A stretch of 64,000 nt of DNA from Nannobrachium achirus. Its lineage: Eukaryota > Chordata > Actinopteri > Myctophiformes > Myctophidae. Position 1 is the stretch's first letter. Each line of letters begins with the position of its first letter. The stretch covers positions 55,549,838-55,613,837 of the forward strand of contig OY997652.1 of assembly GCA_963921795.1 (NCBI GenBank), read 5' to 3'. A program made the position numbers and the translations under genes. The notes beneath the pieces were generated by a model. It was not told where the DNA came from. It saw nothing but the letters and a program-made list of their open reading frames with translations, and searched no databases. Shown here in pieces: positions 24,922 through 34,177 of this stretch.

Positions 24922-25508
24922 TGCCGGAGACACATACAAGAGAAGATTTTTCAGCCGATTTTCCCAACCATTTTAATTTCAAGGACCCCCAGTTTGCCTT
25001 TCCATTAGGGTACGGACCCCCCATTTAATCTCTATGACCCCATTTATTATTGTAAAATCAATATTAATTGAACTCGGAGAGTGTAGGCTAGCTGAGTTAC
25101 ACTCTCTGAGTTACAGACCCATAAGGGTCCATTTGGTTCCTAACTATCATTTAGCTGGGGATCCCCTGGAACTCCCTGAAGGACCCCTGGGGGTCCCCGG
25201 ACCCCACTTTGAGAACCAATGGGCTAGGGATGATATAGAATAGTCTATATAGCCAATAAAACAATTAAATTAGCATGTTTAATGTTCCCCAGGATAATGG
25301 ATGTTAGGATAGGATTATCGCGATAATATTGTAAATTGTGATTTCTTTGGACAGAATAATCATGAATATCCGAGTGGTTGTTTAGTGTAAAACCTATATA
25401 AAACCGTATTATGGACCAATATTTATATAACATATATTTAGAAAAGCCCCTTTGAGCAAAAAAAAGCGAATGTGGAAACTATGTGCTCAAATAATTATGT
25501 TCCATTCA

Positions 25509-25596
25509 CAACCCCTTCTGGGAATTGAACCTCTGCCCTGCGGAAAAGTAGAAGGATTGCAGGTCAAGCATCTCAACCAGTAGACTACCATGCTCC
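25509..25596 (-). repeat. tRNA-like sequence, right arm
   Basis: Inverted counterpart of 22156-22243 in the other arm of the 4.6-kb element. Confidence 0.5.
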
Positions 25597-26195
25597 TTCA
25601 TGTAATAAGAGAAGTGTCTAAACAGACTCTAACAAGTTCGAAAAAGATTAAAAAAAAAAAAAAAGCTGTGTTGTATAAACTTGATTGATTGATTGATTGA
25701 TTGATTGATAGATAGATTCCTTTATTTATCCCGTGGGGGAATCACCCAGAAGCTGCATTTTGTGGATTGGAGGGGAATTAATTTAAAGAAACATAAACAA
25801 AAAAAAAATCACGTTGTTATGGTTGCCATAGCAACTGTAACAAACTTTAAACTGTTGAGCCATACAATGCCCATATTCATATAACCTTATCATATATTTG
25901 CCACGGAGAAAAGTACATTTAAATAATGTCATTATTATAATTTTTCTCCCCTCCCCAGATTTGAACCAGCGCTAAAACAACGTGACATTTTCGGCCACAG
26001 AATGATGACAAAACACCTACTAAGCTTAAGTTTCGTTTTCAATAGCAGTAGCTGGGATAAAATAGCAAAAGCCATTATCAACCCACAGAATAATGACAAA
26101 CACCTACCGGGTAGACAGTATGCCAGCTACTCTCACCATTCAAGGCTCTTATTACACATGACAAATTCCCTTTGAATGGATTGATAGCATTTGAA

Positions 26196-26544
26196 ATGGG
26201 TGGTAGTGATGGCCATTTATGACTCCTTCTACAGACCCTGCGGCCACAACTTCAGCCTCAACAATGACATCTTGAAATCCTGCATCCTTGAAGCGCCTCC
26301 CAATACAAGACAGGTATGCCATAGCTGTATGAAACTCACCCATTCTCAGAACGAGTCGATCCTTGAATGTAGTGTTCATCCAACGGATTTCTTGTGCTTT
26401 ACAGTATATAGCCTGATCCATTACCAACACAATTTCTTTAAGTGCCAGTTTGTCAGCTATTTCTATGGAACGAGTGAGGATAGTGTGTACTGTGTTTATG
26501 TCTGTTGGACTGGCGTCAATGACTGGCAAATAACCTATGTTAGA
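26196..26544 (-). pseudogene. Nuclease-CXC gene, upstream coding part cut off by the insertion
   Basis: On the minus strand a splice acceptor (TTCCCCCACAG at 26545-26556) opens a frame starting around NIGYLPVIDASPTD, through LVMDQAIYCKAQEIRW, LVLRMGEFHTAM and EVVAAGSVEGVINGHHYH, segments that in related proteins directly precede the RTHKLMCEALQRL stretch found at 21539. The coding reading thus jumps the 4.6-kb inverted repeat. In the present sequence the frame runs into the repeat arm and stops within about 15 codons. The exon's own upstream intron is hit by a MITE at 26567. Exons further 5' were not found. Confidence 0.75.
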
Positions 26545-26566
26545 CTGTGGGGGAATCATACCTCTA

Positions 26567-27030
26567 TAGCCCATTTTCCACTGGCCCAACTCCACACCAC
26601 TCCACACCACACCACCCACTTGTGCCAGGTTTTCCACTACAAGGACCTGGGTAGAGTGGTGTGAAAGTGGTACTAAACGTGGTACTAAAGAGTATCCAAT
26701 CTAGAGTAGGTCTGAGCTAGGCCAAACAGGGCCAAACACTTCATAATGACTGATCACTCACTGACTTTTCATTTAGACCAGTTGTAATACATGATAATAG
26801 ATTCTATTGCGTTATAATCACAGTTATAATCCATTATAGTGTATTATAATTTAGGATAGTTGTAATACAAATTTATATTGTATTATAATCACAGTTAAAA
26901 GGGTCAATTTGTTTCTTACCGATAGGGGTACTTTTGTGTAATGGAAAATGCAGATATTTTTATGTGGTGCGGTGTGGTGTGGTGTAGTGTGGTGTGGTGT
27001 GGTGCTAAAGCTGCAGTCGAAAAGGGGCTA
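26567..27030. mobile_element. MITE (GGTGTGG-type), copy A
   Basis: Ends TAGCCCATTTTCCACTG and CAGTCGAAAAGGGGCTA are inverted repeats. The interior has stretches of GTGGTGTGGT at both ends and ATAATAC repeats in the middle, and matches copy B at 31601-32360 in the opposite orientation. It sits 22 bp from a splice acceptor of the nuclease-CXC gene. The TSD is ambiguous. Confidence 0.8.
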
Positions 27031-27240
27031 AATGGTTCCATTTGTACGCTGTCAGAGTTACAGACTTGTATGGGTCAATTTAGACCCCCCTAAAGGAACC
27101 CACAGAGTCCCTGGAATCCACTTTGAGAACCACTGCTCTAGTATACTACTCCTCTCGATATATCCTCTCTCCTCCTCTCTAACAATCCCCTGTCTCTCTG
27201 TCTAAAGGCATGTCCATAGTACTTTACTCTGCTCTCACCC
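27031..27240. other. hAT-like remnant
   Basis: CTTTGAGAACCACTG near 27118 is a typical hAT end and the preceding TTACAGACTTGTATGGGTC parallels the arms near 22640 and 25110. Confidence 0.4.
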
Positions 27241-27242
27241 GT

Positions 27243-27277
<35 letters not shown>
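27243..27277. repeat. TC microsatellite
   Basis: CT dinucleotide run with a T interruption. Confidence 0.9.
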
Positions 27278-27428
27278 ACTTCTCCTCCCTCTTTCATCTC
27301 CCTCTTGTGCGTGTTCTCTATGGATCTGTATTGTGAACTCAACTTGCAAATGTGCCTGCGTGCACTTTGCTTGCGATGCATGTCCTTTTTTATGATGTGG
27401 CTGCTAAGGGGCAAACCTTTGAAATAAC

Positions 27429-28026
27429 GGTCCCATCCTCTTTTACAGTACACTTTAAGACATAATAAGACATAATAAGACAGAGTAAAGCCATAATAAG
27501 AAATAATGTGTTGGTAATTAGAGCTAATATATTTTATTAGACAGAAACAAAGACAGAATAGTAGAAAGAGCGAATACATTCTCTGGCACCGTCACCTGCC
27601 GGTCCCGTAAGCGTAAACTGCCCGTCCGTGCGGTGGTGGCTGCCGCGGCAGTTACCAGCGATGCCGGTGCCAGATAATGTATTCGCTTTCTGCTATTCTG
27701 TCTCAGCCACCACCGCACGGACGGGCAGTTTACCGCTACGGGACCTGCCGGTCTGTGCGGCGGCCGCCGGTCCTACTGGCAGGACTGCTGGTCCTATCGC
27801 CGGCGATGCAGTGCGACTGCTGGTCGAACTAGCGGTCGTGCGGCAGTGTCTGCCGCTGCAGTTCCGCGGCAGGTGACGGTGCCAGAGAATGTATTCGCTC
27901 TTTCTACTATTCTGTCTTTTTTTCTGTCTAATAAAATATATTAGCTCTAATTACCAACACATTATTTCTTATTATGGCTTTATTCTGTCTTATGTCTTAA
28001 AGTGTACTGTAAAAGAGGATGGGACC
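27429..28026. mobile_element. Foldback element with perfect 8-bp TSD and GC-rich core
   Basis: Ends GGTCCCATCCTCTTTTACAG and complement; arms run about 170 bp. The 8-bp duplication GAAATAAC is at 27421-27428 and 28027-28034. The core (27590-27880) is strikingly GC- and CpG-rich compared with the AT-rich arms and has its own inverted blocks (CACCACCGCACGGACGGGC near 27711 and its complement near 27625). The 8-bp TSD fits hAT or Merlin-type transposition; ends beginning GG are not the hAT norm. Confidence 0.85.
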
Positions 28027-28360
28027 GAAATAACTAACTTCTTAAAATGTATGTTTTATACCGTAAGTCAGGGAAGGTTGTTTGAGTTGAAACTCATATT
28101 TAAGCATGTCATAGATAAGTGGCTGCTGCTCCTTTTTGGGACCTTCCCGGTTAGGTCTGGTTATATGGAAACGTAAGCAGAACTTGGTCCCGGAACTTAA
28201 CAGGTTCTTGAAAGTTCTTGGTTCTGGAAAGTTCTGGTTCTAGTTCTGGTTCGGCCCTGTAGTGTCTTGTTTTCATTACTCTTCGCATCTTGTCTTGCAA
28301 ATGAAAAGCCTGATTTATACATGGCTGCATGCCGGTGTCGCACAAACGGAAAAAAAGACA

Positions 28361-28421
28361 ATCCACAAGCTCACAACGCATTGCGCTGCGACTCAGTGTG
28401 AGCTTGTATATCTGCTATTTT
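28361..28421. repeat. Short palindrome copy
   Basis: ATCCACAAGCTCACAACGCA pairs imperfectly with GTGTGAGCTTGTATATC; the loop side carries GCGCTGCGACTC. It stands alone, not inside a recognised element. 28035-28360 and 28509-28901 hold no recognisable gene. Confidence 0.65.
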
Positions 28422-28474
28422 AAAAGCATGACATGGGGCGCAACCAAATATAAATGATGCAATCACTTCTCTCC

Positions 28475-28508
28475 CCTTCTCTTCTCTTCTCTTCTCTTCT
28501 CTTCTCTG
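28475..28508. repeat. TTCTC microsatellite
   Basis: Pentanucleotide run CTTCT. Confidence 0.9.
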
Positions 28509-29135
28509 TTTTACTGTTAACTTCCACCGTCTTTTGTACAAACTGTGACGCAATAATCTGACCCACATGTGAGGACTTGTTTGTACTGTAATTTACAGTA
28601 GCAATATGAAAGGGAAACGTGTCAGGGACAAGTTGTAATTACTCAGTCTGTGAGACGCACATTGTACTTACGCATGTAGCCTGCATTCTCTGTGTACAAT
28701 CAATCCTGCTGCACATGACAGTTAATAATAGGGAAGTGCCATTATCTTTCTCACAGCAGCCTCTAGTTAGCCAGCATGCATGCATGCCCACACTGCCCTC
28801 AATGACAATCCTAACCCATTGTACTTCCTCTTTCCACTTTTTTTTCCTTTTCTTCGCATTCCTGAGACAATAGTTTCATGACCAGCAGTGGTTCCCTATG
28901 GCAGCGGTTCTCAACCTGTGGGTCGGGACCCCTAGGGGGGTCCCCAGATTATTTTGGTGGGTCTCATTTCGACAACGGAGCGTCGGCATTTATCGCTACT
29001 CACCCCACGGAGGTTAGGGTTAGGTTTGGTTGTCGAAAAGATGACTTGTAGAAATAGCGACTCGCTCCCAACAAACCAGCATACAGTATAATTGAGTACC
29101 TGAGACGAATAACAGTATATGTCCATATTTGATTT

Positions 29136-29140
29136 TTTTT

Positions 29141-29209
<69 letters not shown>
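29136..29209. repeat. TA microsatellite
   Basis: Uninterrupted AT run inside the hAT element. Confidence 0.95.
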
Positions 29210-29212
<3 letters not shown>

Positions 29213-29623
29213 TTACCAGACTGTAAACCACAAACTAGTCATTTTTTATCTGTTAAATTGTTAATGCAATCCCCCCTCATTTTGTTTAATTGTCGGTTTC
29301 AATGTTATCTGCTCCCTTTGTCTGCTGAATATTGCTTGTACGGACTTATACTGTTGTTCCACAAACTGCGGGAGATATACTGTTTTTCCACTTTCCATAA
29401 GTATTATGTCTTATAATTCCTAATATGAGTTAAGTAAAAAAAATCTAATTCAACAAAATGAAAGGGGAGTACATTAAGACTTTAAGAGATTAAAAACTTC
29501 TAGTTTGTGGTTTACAGTCTGATAAATCAAAAAAAAATATCTTTATACAAAATTTTAAAATACGGACTTAGACTGTTATTCGTCTCAGGTACTCAATTGT
29601 ATAGAAGGTATCTGCACATTTCT

Positions 29624-29626
<3 letters not shown>

Positions 29627-29666
<40 letters not shown>
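29627..29666. repeat. GATA microsatellite
   Basis: About ten GATA units. Confidence 0.95.
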
Positions 29667-29765
29667 CCTTTATTATCCCAAGGGGGAAATTCAGTAAAGT
29701 GACAATTTAAGGACTTTTTTAATACCTCTAAAATGACAAATTAAACATTGGCCAAATTGTCAGTA

Positions 29766-29830
29766 ATTGTGAAAATAGCAGATCTACATGCTCACAAAGG
29801 CGTTGTGAGCAGATCTGCTATTTTCACAAT
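29766..29830. repeat. Short palindrome copy inside hAT
   Basis: ATTGTGAAAATAGCAGATC and complement. The variant CATGCTCACAA replaces CAAGCTCACAA; the right arm has lost part of its complement. Confidence 0.8.
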
Positions 29831-29974
29831 AGAACCGTGTTATACAAAATGTAATGCCTCAACTCTTAGTGCTGGTCAGGGTGGGGGGGTCCCCAGTTAA
29901 AATATGATTATTTTGGGGGTCGTGGCCTGAAAAGGTTGAGGACCACTTCCCTATGGAGACACAAAGGAGACTCT

Positions 29975-30172
29975 TTAGCCCCATTCGCCCTGGATTAACA
30001 TTACCTGGGGACGTGGGGTAAAGTAATCTTTACCCCCTGTCATCCGTGATTATTACAGACATGGACGATTCGCACGGGATTAAAAAAACAGAGGACCTCA
30101 GTGATCTTTCCACTTTACCTGGGGTCCTCAGGTAATGTTAATCCCGTCCGAATTGAGCTTTAGTCACTACTA
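29975..30172. repeat. Small inverted-repeat element
   Basis: GGATTAACATTACCTGGGG near 29992 is complemented by CCTCAGGTAATGTTAATCC near 30128. Possible flanking TTTAG on both sides. Family unknown. Confidence 0.55.
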
Positions 30173-30378
30173 GAAAAAAAAACATTTTGGTGGTGAACTA
30201 TCCCTTTATCCCTGCAACACCCACTGTCGCTTTTTGGATACATTTATATTTTATCAAAAAAAAAGAAGAAAAAATAAAATATTTTTTTCCTGTTATTTTT
30301 TCACCTAAAAATCACCATTGGATCCTATTGTTTAGTATTACAATGCCATTGGCCACGACATTTGCATACCCCCCACAG

Positions 30379-30483
30379 AGGCTGACATTCACACAACTTC
30401 AAGATCTATGGAGTCCAGAGTCTGGACGAACAAAATCTAAATTTTTCACTGAAGCTATTCCTCACAAAAACAGTAAAATAGTA
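30379..30483 (+). CDS. Candidate exon (35 codons, phase 0-0)
   Basis: A good acceptor (CATACCCCCCACAG, ending 30378) and a strong donor (GTA|GTAAGT, 30484) bound 105 bp that are open in the frame reading RLTFTQLQDLWSPESG and ending NSKIV. Phase 0 at both ends agrees with the all-phase-0 introns of SCPP genes, and it lies upstream of the SCPP-like acidic exon on the same strand. The peptide itself is not recognisable, so membership in that gene is inference. Confidence 0.4.
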
Positions 30484-30786
30484 GTAAGTAAAATGCCTGT
30501 AATATATACCAGGATGCCTGTATATATATATATATGATCATTAGAATTTCTAGAACATGTACGTTATTATTGTGAAAGATATCCCCCAAATAACAATTAG
30601 AGCATGATTAATATTTTTTTCTTTTTGGCTATAAAACCTTTCTTTCTTTCTTTTTATTTTTTTTTGCAAGTAGAAATTAGTTTGGGTCTTACAGGGTTAC
30701 GCAGTATGTGGAAGAAGAACTTCTAGAACAGCTTTTCTCTCCCTCTGGTCAACTTTAGAGTTGACCAGATTTACCCCAATTTAGAG

Positions 30787-31189
30787 CAGGGGTCGTCAAC
30801 GTTTTCAGGACCCCCTCTACATATTGTATAAATGTTTGATGCAGATTTTCATCGATTACATAGATGGATTCATAGACTAGTTGTTTGACAGCACTGTCAT
30901 CAGTCTATGTTGGATTTGTCCATTCACCATTCGTTGACCATTTGTTTGCTCTTATTTTACCTCTACACCAAACCTATTTGCTGTAAATAGACGATCTCCA
31001 AGCTTGCGCTGCGAGGCGTTGAGAGCTTGTAGATCTGCTATTTAGGGCTAACGTTCTCCCAGAATAGCAATGCGAGGGTTCAAGTTCTTAATTAAAAAAT
31101 AAATAATCCTATCACAAAGATTTAGCGGCCCTCCTGTAGTAACTCTGAGGACCCCCTAGGGGTCCCGGACCTCCTGTTGAAGACCCCTG
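30787..31189. mobile_element. hAT-type element (CAGGGGTC ends)
   Basis: Ends CAGGGGTCGTCAACG and GTTGAAGACCCCTG, flanked by ATTTAGAG and ATTTAAAA (6 of 8 matching). It contains a copy of the palindrome at 30985-31043. A related piece is at 62171-62340 in the opposite orientation, with the palindrome in the same place. Confidence 0.7.
30985..31043. repeat. Short palindrome copy inside hAT
   Basis: AAATAGACGATCTCCAAGC against GCTTGTAGATCTGCTATTT, with a GCGCTGCGAGGCG middle. Confidence 0.75.
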
Positions 31190-31238
31190 ATTTAAAATGT
31201 ACCCCTGATTTAAAGTGTACCCCTGATTTAAAGTGTAT
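31183..31238. repeat. 18-bp minisatellite, three units
   Basis: ACCCCTGATTTAAAGTGT repeated three times directly upstream of the SCPP-like exon's acceptor; the first unit overlaps the hAT end, suggesting the array grew from the insertion junction. Confidence 0.85.
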
Positions 31239-31274
31239 GTCTGAAATTGGTGTGACATGCTCCCGCCTCCACAG

Positions 31275-31587
31275 GCCGGCTGGTCGCGGCATCGCGACGC
31301 CGATATCGACGACGACGACCACGACCTGTCCACGCTGCTCGAGCTGCACGCCACGAGGTCATCCGAATCCTGGCGGTCCTCCCAGTCTTCGGAATCTCGG
31401 CAGTCCTCCCAGTCGTCAGAGTCGTCGGAGTCCAACGAATTCTCGCGGGAAGATTCCTCTGACTCATCGGAATCCAGCGAGGAGGAGGAGGAGGAAGATT
31501 CCGATTCTTCCGAAGAATCCTCGGAGGAAGTACTCCCCGTCACCCCTGTCCCGACCACGGCCGGACCGGAGTCGCCTTCCACAGCAG
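31275..31587 (+). CDS. SCPP-like (osteopontin-type) acidic phosphoprotein, first part of the last exon
   Basis: An acceptor (CCCGCCTCCACAG) opens phase 0 into a peptide with an Asp-rich block (RHRDADIDDDDHDLSTLL), then repeated Ser/Glu blocks (SSESWRSSQSSESRQSS, SSDSSESSEEEEEEDSDS) and a Thr/Pro stretch (VLPVTPVPTTAGPES). S-x-E sites typical of FAM20C-phosphorylated secretory calcium-binding phosphoproteins are dense, and GC content is above that of the surrounding DNA. The exon is interrupted at 31585 by a hAT element and resumes at 33938. A signal-peptide exon was not located. It could also be another acidic secreted protein; spp1 is the closest type I can name, without certainty. Confidence 0.55.
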
Positions 31588-31600
31588 GCACGTGCACACA

Positions 31601-32360
31601 TAAGTCCCTTTTCGACTGCAGCTTTAGCGCCACACTCAGGGCTGGATTCACCATTGGGCCGGTGCACGGCCCTTGGCTCTCAGGGGCCCTTGGGGGAACT
31701 GGGCCTCTTGGTCATTGACAATTTACTAAAATGAAATGTATACGTTAGTAAAATATCAAATAGGTGGGCCCCTCCACTGTTGTCTACAGGTACATTCTTG
31801 ACCCATAGACGATCATCATGGGTAGTGCGCGTCGGGAGGGAGGGAAGGTTATGGTGGAGGGTGGGGGCCCTAAAGAATTATCGGCCAGGGGCCCTCGCGG
31901 GGTTAATCCGTCCATGACCACACTACACCACACCACACCGCACCATATAAAAATATCTACATTTTCCATTACACAAAAGTACCCCTATCGGTAAGAAACA
32001 AATTGACCTTTTTAACTGTGATTATAATACAATATAAAGTATGAATGTATTGCTATGATAATTATAATACACTATAATAGATTGTAATAGTAGTTATAAT
32101 ACAATATAATCTATTATCAATATCATGCATTACAACTATATCCTGGTGGTCTAAATGAAAAGTCATTGAGTGATCAGTCATTATGAAGTGTTTGGCCCTG
32201 TTTGGCCTAGCTCAGACCTACTTTAGATTGGATACTTTTTAGTACCACGTTTAGTACCACTTTCACACCACTCTACCCAGGTCCTTGTAGTGGAGCACCT
32301 GGCACAAGTGGGCGGTGTGGAGTGGTGTGGTGCTGGGCCATGTCAGTGGAAAAGGGGCTA
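31601..32360. mobile_element. MITE (GGTGTGG-type), copy B, interrupted
   Basis: Matches 26567-27030 inverted. Its left end (AAGTCCCTTTTCGACTGCAG) is separated from the rest by the hAT at 31637-31916. Confidence 0.8.
31637..31916. mobile_element. hAT-type element nested in MITE copy B
   Basis: Ends CAGGGCTGGATTCACC and GGGGTTAATCCGTCCATG. TSD GCCACACT / ACCACACT (7 of 8), and the MITE reads through once it is removed. Confidence 0.8.
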
Positions 32361-32599
32361 TAGACATCAAAAGGGGGCTTGAGCCCCTGCCCCTTTACTT
32401 GTCTGTATAAAAGTGCCCTCTCCAGACCATGCATGCAGTTTTTAGTTTTTACAATGGTGAAGGAAATGCAAATGCCCTCTTTCCATACCTGAAGGCGGCA
32501 TTCAAGAGAATTGCCTTGTCCAAACTCTCTCGAATGTGAATGCATCTTATGTTGAAAGAATTGCCCTCTCTGTGTAGAGACCCATGCCATACGCTACAT

Positions 32600-33282
32600 C
32601 AGGTGCCGACTGGAAGAAATGCGGGGCCCTGAGCGAAGTCCGACACCCCTCCCCCCCGCGCGCGGAGCGCGGCCGCGTTTATTTAACTTGCTTTGCTGTG
32701 CATCTAGAAATGCTATGGAATTAAGCAGCAACTCTACCTCTAAAACGGTAAGACAGAAGCATGTTTCTTCTGCTGCTTTTATTGTACACGGCCACAAAGC
32801 AGACTCCTGCAGAATGAATGCAATAGCTGAATGGGACCATGTATTTACTTCACTAGGCTATCAATCAGACACAAGATCGTCATGTTGTCAGATGAGGGGA
32901 TTCCTCATAACTTTGTAGAACATTACCCTGGCCTTACCTCGCGCAGATATGATGCTCTCTCTCTCAACTCTCTCATAAGTAAGTAACGGAAGGGAAGGGA
33001 ACGCTGAATCAAGTTGTAGGATCCCCTGTCTCAAGACTAGATACAGTAAATCCCATAGCCCGAGGGGACAGTCAGCCGTTTCACTGGTTGTTGCTGGTTG
33101 TCCGGGAGATATCACAGCCAATCGGTTGACAGGCTCTGTCTCCGTCCTGCAGATTGCGGTGTTTGTGCGAAGATTTAATATGAAAACAAAACCAAATCAA
33201 TTAACCAAGCCTAGCGCGGGGCCCTTGCAGGTGCGGGGCCCTGTGCGACCGCACCGTTCGCTCTACCCTAGAATCGGCCCTG
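32600..33282. mobile_element. hAT-type element
   Basis: CAGGTGCCGACTGGAAG and AGAATCGGCCCTG ends with GCGGGGCCCT blocks repeated near each terminus (32621, 33214 and 33233). Flanks CGCTACAT / GGCCACGT match at 5 of 8, so the TSD is decayed. Confidence 0.55.
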
Positions 33283-33337
33283 GGCCACGTCACTATTGAC
33301 TAATCAATGCTTAGTTCAGTGTGCTATCAAGTACTGA

Positions 33338-33405
33338 AAATAGATGACCTCCAAGCTCACAACGCATCGCTGTGACGCGTTTGTGAGCTTGGAGGTCTGC
33401 TATTT
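33338..33405. repeat. Short palindrome copy with compensatory change
   Basis: GACCTCCAAGCTCACAACGC pairs with GCGTTTGTGAGCTTGGAGGTC; the CCTCC/GGAGG variant is present in both arms and is rare elsewhere in the family. Confidence 0.85.
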
Positions 33406-33493
33406 AACACGATTTCCAGGAGTATATAACAATAATCCAGCTCAATAACAAGTCGCTTAATCCTATGCACAATGCCCAAAGACAGGTAGTATA

Positions 33494-33735
33494 TGGCAGT
33501 GGTTCTCAACCTTTTCAGGCCGTGACCCCCGAATTAATCATAGCTGTAGTCTATTTGAACTGGGGATCCCGGCACCCTGAGGAGCACTAAGAGTTGAGGA
33601 ATTTTGTATAACATGGTTTTATTGTGAAAATAGCCGATCTACATGCTCAGTAGATCTGCTATTTTCACAATTTCTTTCTCTAATATTTGACAATTTGGCC
33701 AATGTTCAATTTGTCATTTCAGAGGTATTAACAAA
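33494..33735. mobile_element. Fragment of the 28902-type hAT, with palindrome
   Basis: Starts CAGTGGTTCTCAACCTTTTC. The palindrome at 33621-33671 is reduced to a 51-bp nearly perfect hairpin. The right end is missing. Confidence 0.75.
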
Positions 33736-33937
33736 ATCAATAACCAAAGACAATGCATATAGCTATTTTCTTTTACCTTCCAAGACCCTTGATCAATTCC
33801 AAAACTTTTCCAGTACTGGAAAAAATATTTTTCTAATTTCAAAATATTTCCAGGAATTTCATGACCGTGGGAACCCTGCCTTTTAGACATTTCAGCCCCT
33901 GCCTCTCTAACATTCTCTGCATGTCCCTGTTCCACAG

Positions 33938-34170
33938 CAGCCAGGCCAACTGCCGACGCCACGCCAACTGCCGACGCTACGACTGCGACTGTGGCGCCCA
34001 CGCCCATAGCAGAGAGGATAAGCACCAGTGGGCCAACGGCGCCGCCTATCACGCCGCATGTCACCTTGCCGGGAGAGACACAAGCCCCGTGTGTCACGGA
34101 CAACATTGTGACCGCTACGCCCGACATGGTGACCGATGCGCCCGTCACCGAGAGTCGAGGCGACAACTAG
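33938..34170 (+). CDS. SCPP-like acidic phosphoprotein, C-terminal part
   Basis: Continues the frame of 31275-31587 after the hAT. Ala/Thr/Pro-rich (PTADATPTADATTATVAPT), then PITPHVTLPGETQAP and an end VTESRGDN followed by TAG (34168-34170). RGD is an integrin-binding motif found near the end of several SCPP/SIBLING proteins, including osteopontin, and supports the assignment. The stop codon is native: without the hAT at 34178 the DNA reads directly into a plausible 3' UTR. Confidence 0.55.
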
Positions 34171-34177
34171 ACCGAGT

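Larger units (their letters stand above)
21551..26195. mobile_element. 4.6-kb giant inverted-repeat insertion
   Basis: Arms of about 1.27 kb (21551-22826 and 24922-26195) are inverted copies with only scattered mismatches; ends are TTCAAATGCTATCAATCC and complement. The 2.1-kb centre contains a 135-bp minisatellite (23008-23475) and a diverged direct repeat (24256-24640). Each arm carries a tRNA-like sequence, a TCAA/TTGA tetranucleotide run and a hAT-like GGTTCTCAAA block. It splits one coding exon. No clear TSD could be defined and no transposase is present. The near identity of the arms suggests recent formation or ongoing arm-to-arm conversion. Confidence 0.85.
28902..29948. mobile_element. 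hAT element, 8-bp TSD CCCTATGG
   Basis: Ends CAGCGGTTCTCAACC and GGTTGAGGACCACTT, the Charlie-like hAT terminus, flanked by CCCTATGG at 28894-28901 and 29949-29956. It contains a TA microsatellite (29136-29209), a GATA microsatellite (29627-29666) and a copy of the recurrent palindrome (29766-29830). Same family as 49974-50319 and the fragments at 33494, 38090 and 50874. No transposase. Confidence 0.85.
31585..33929. mobile_element. hAT element inserted in the SCPP-like exon, 8-bp TSD TTCCACAG
   Basis: Ends CAGGCACGTGCACACA and TCTCTGCATGTCCCTG are imperfect inverted repeats; TTCCACAG flanks both sides (31577-31584, 33930-33937). Removing the element plus one TSD rejoins the coding frame exactly. 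The same end type (CAGGGATGTGCAGAGAATGTTA) occurs at 50337-50360. It hosts several nested elements, listed separately. Confidence 0.85.

Noticed and set aside
31112-31654. Minus-strand Ser/Asp-rich frame
   Set aside because: Shadow of the SCPP-like exon; the plus strand has the acceptor, the phase-0 border and the continuation to RGDN after the hAT.
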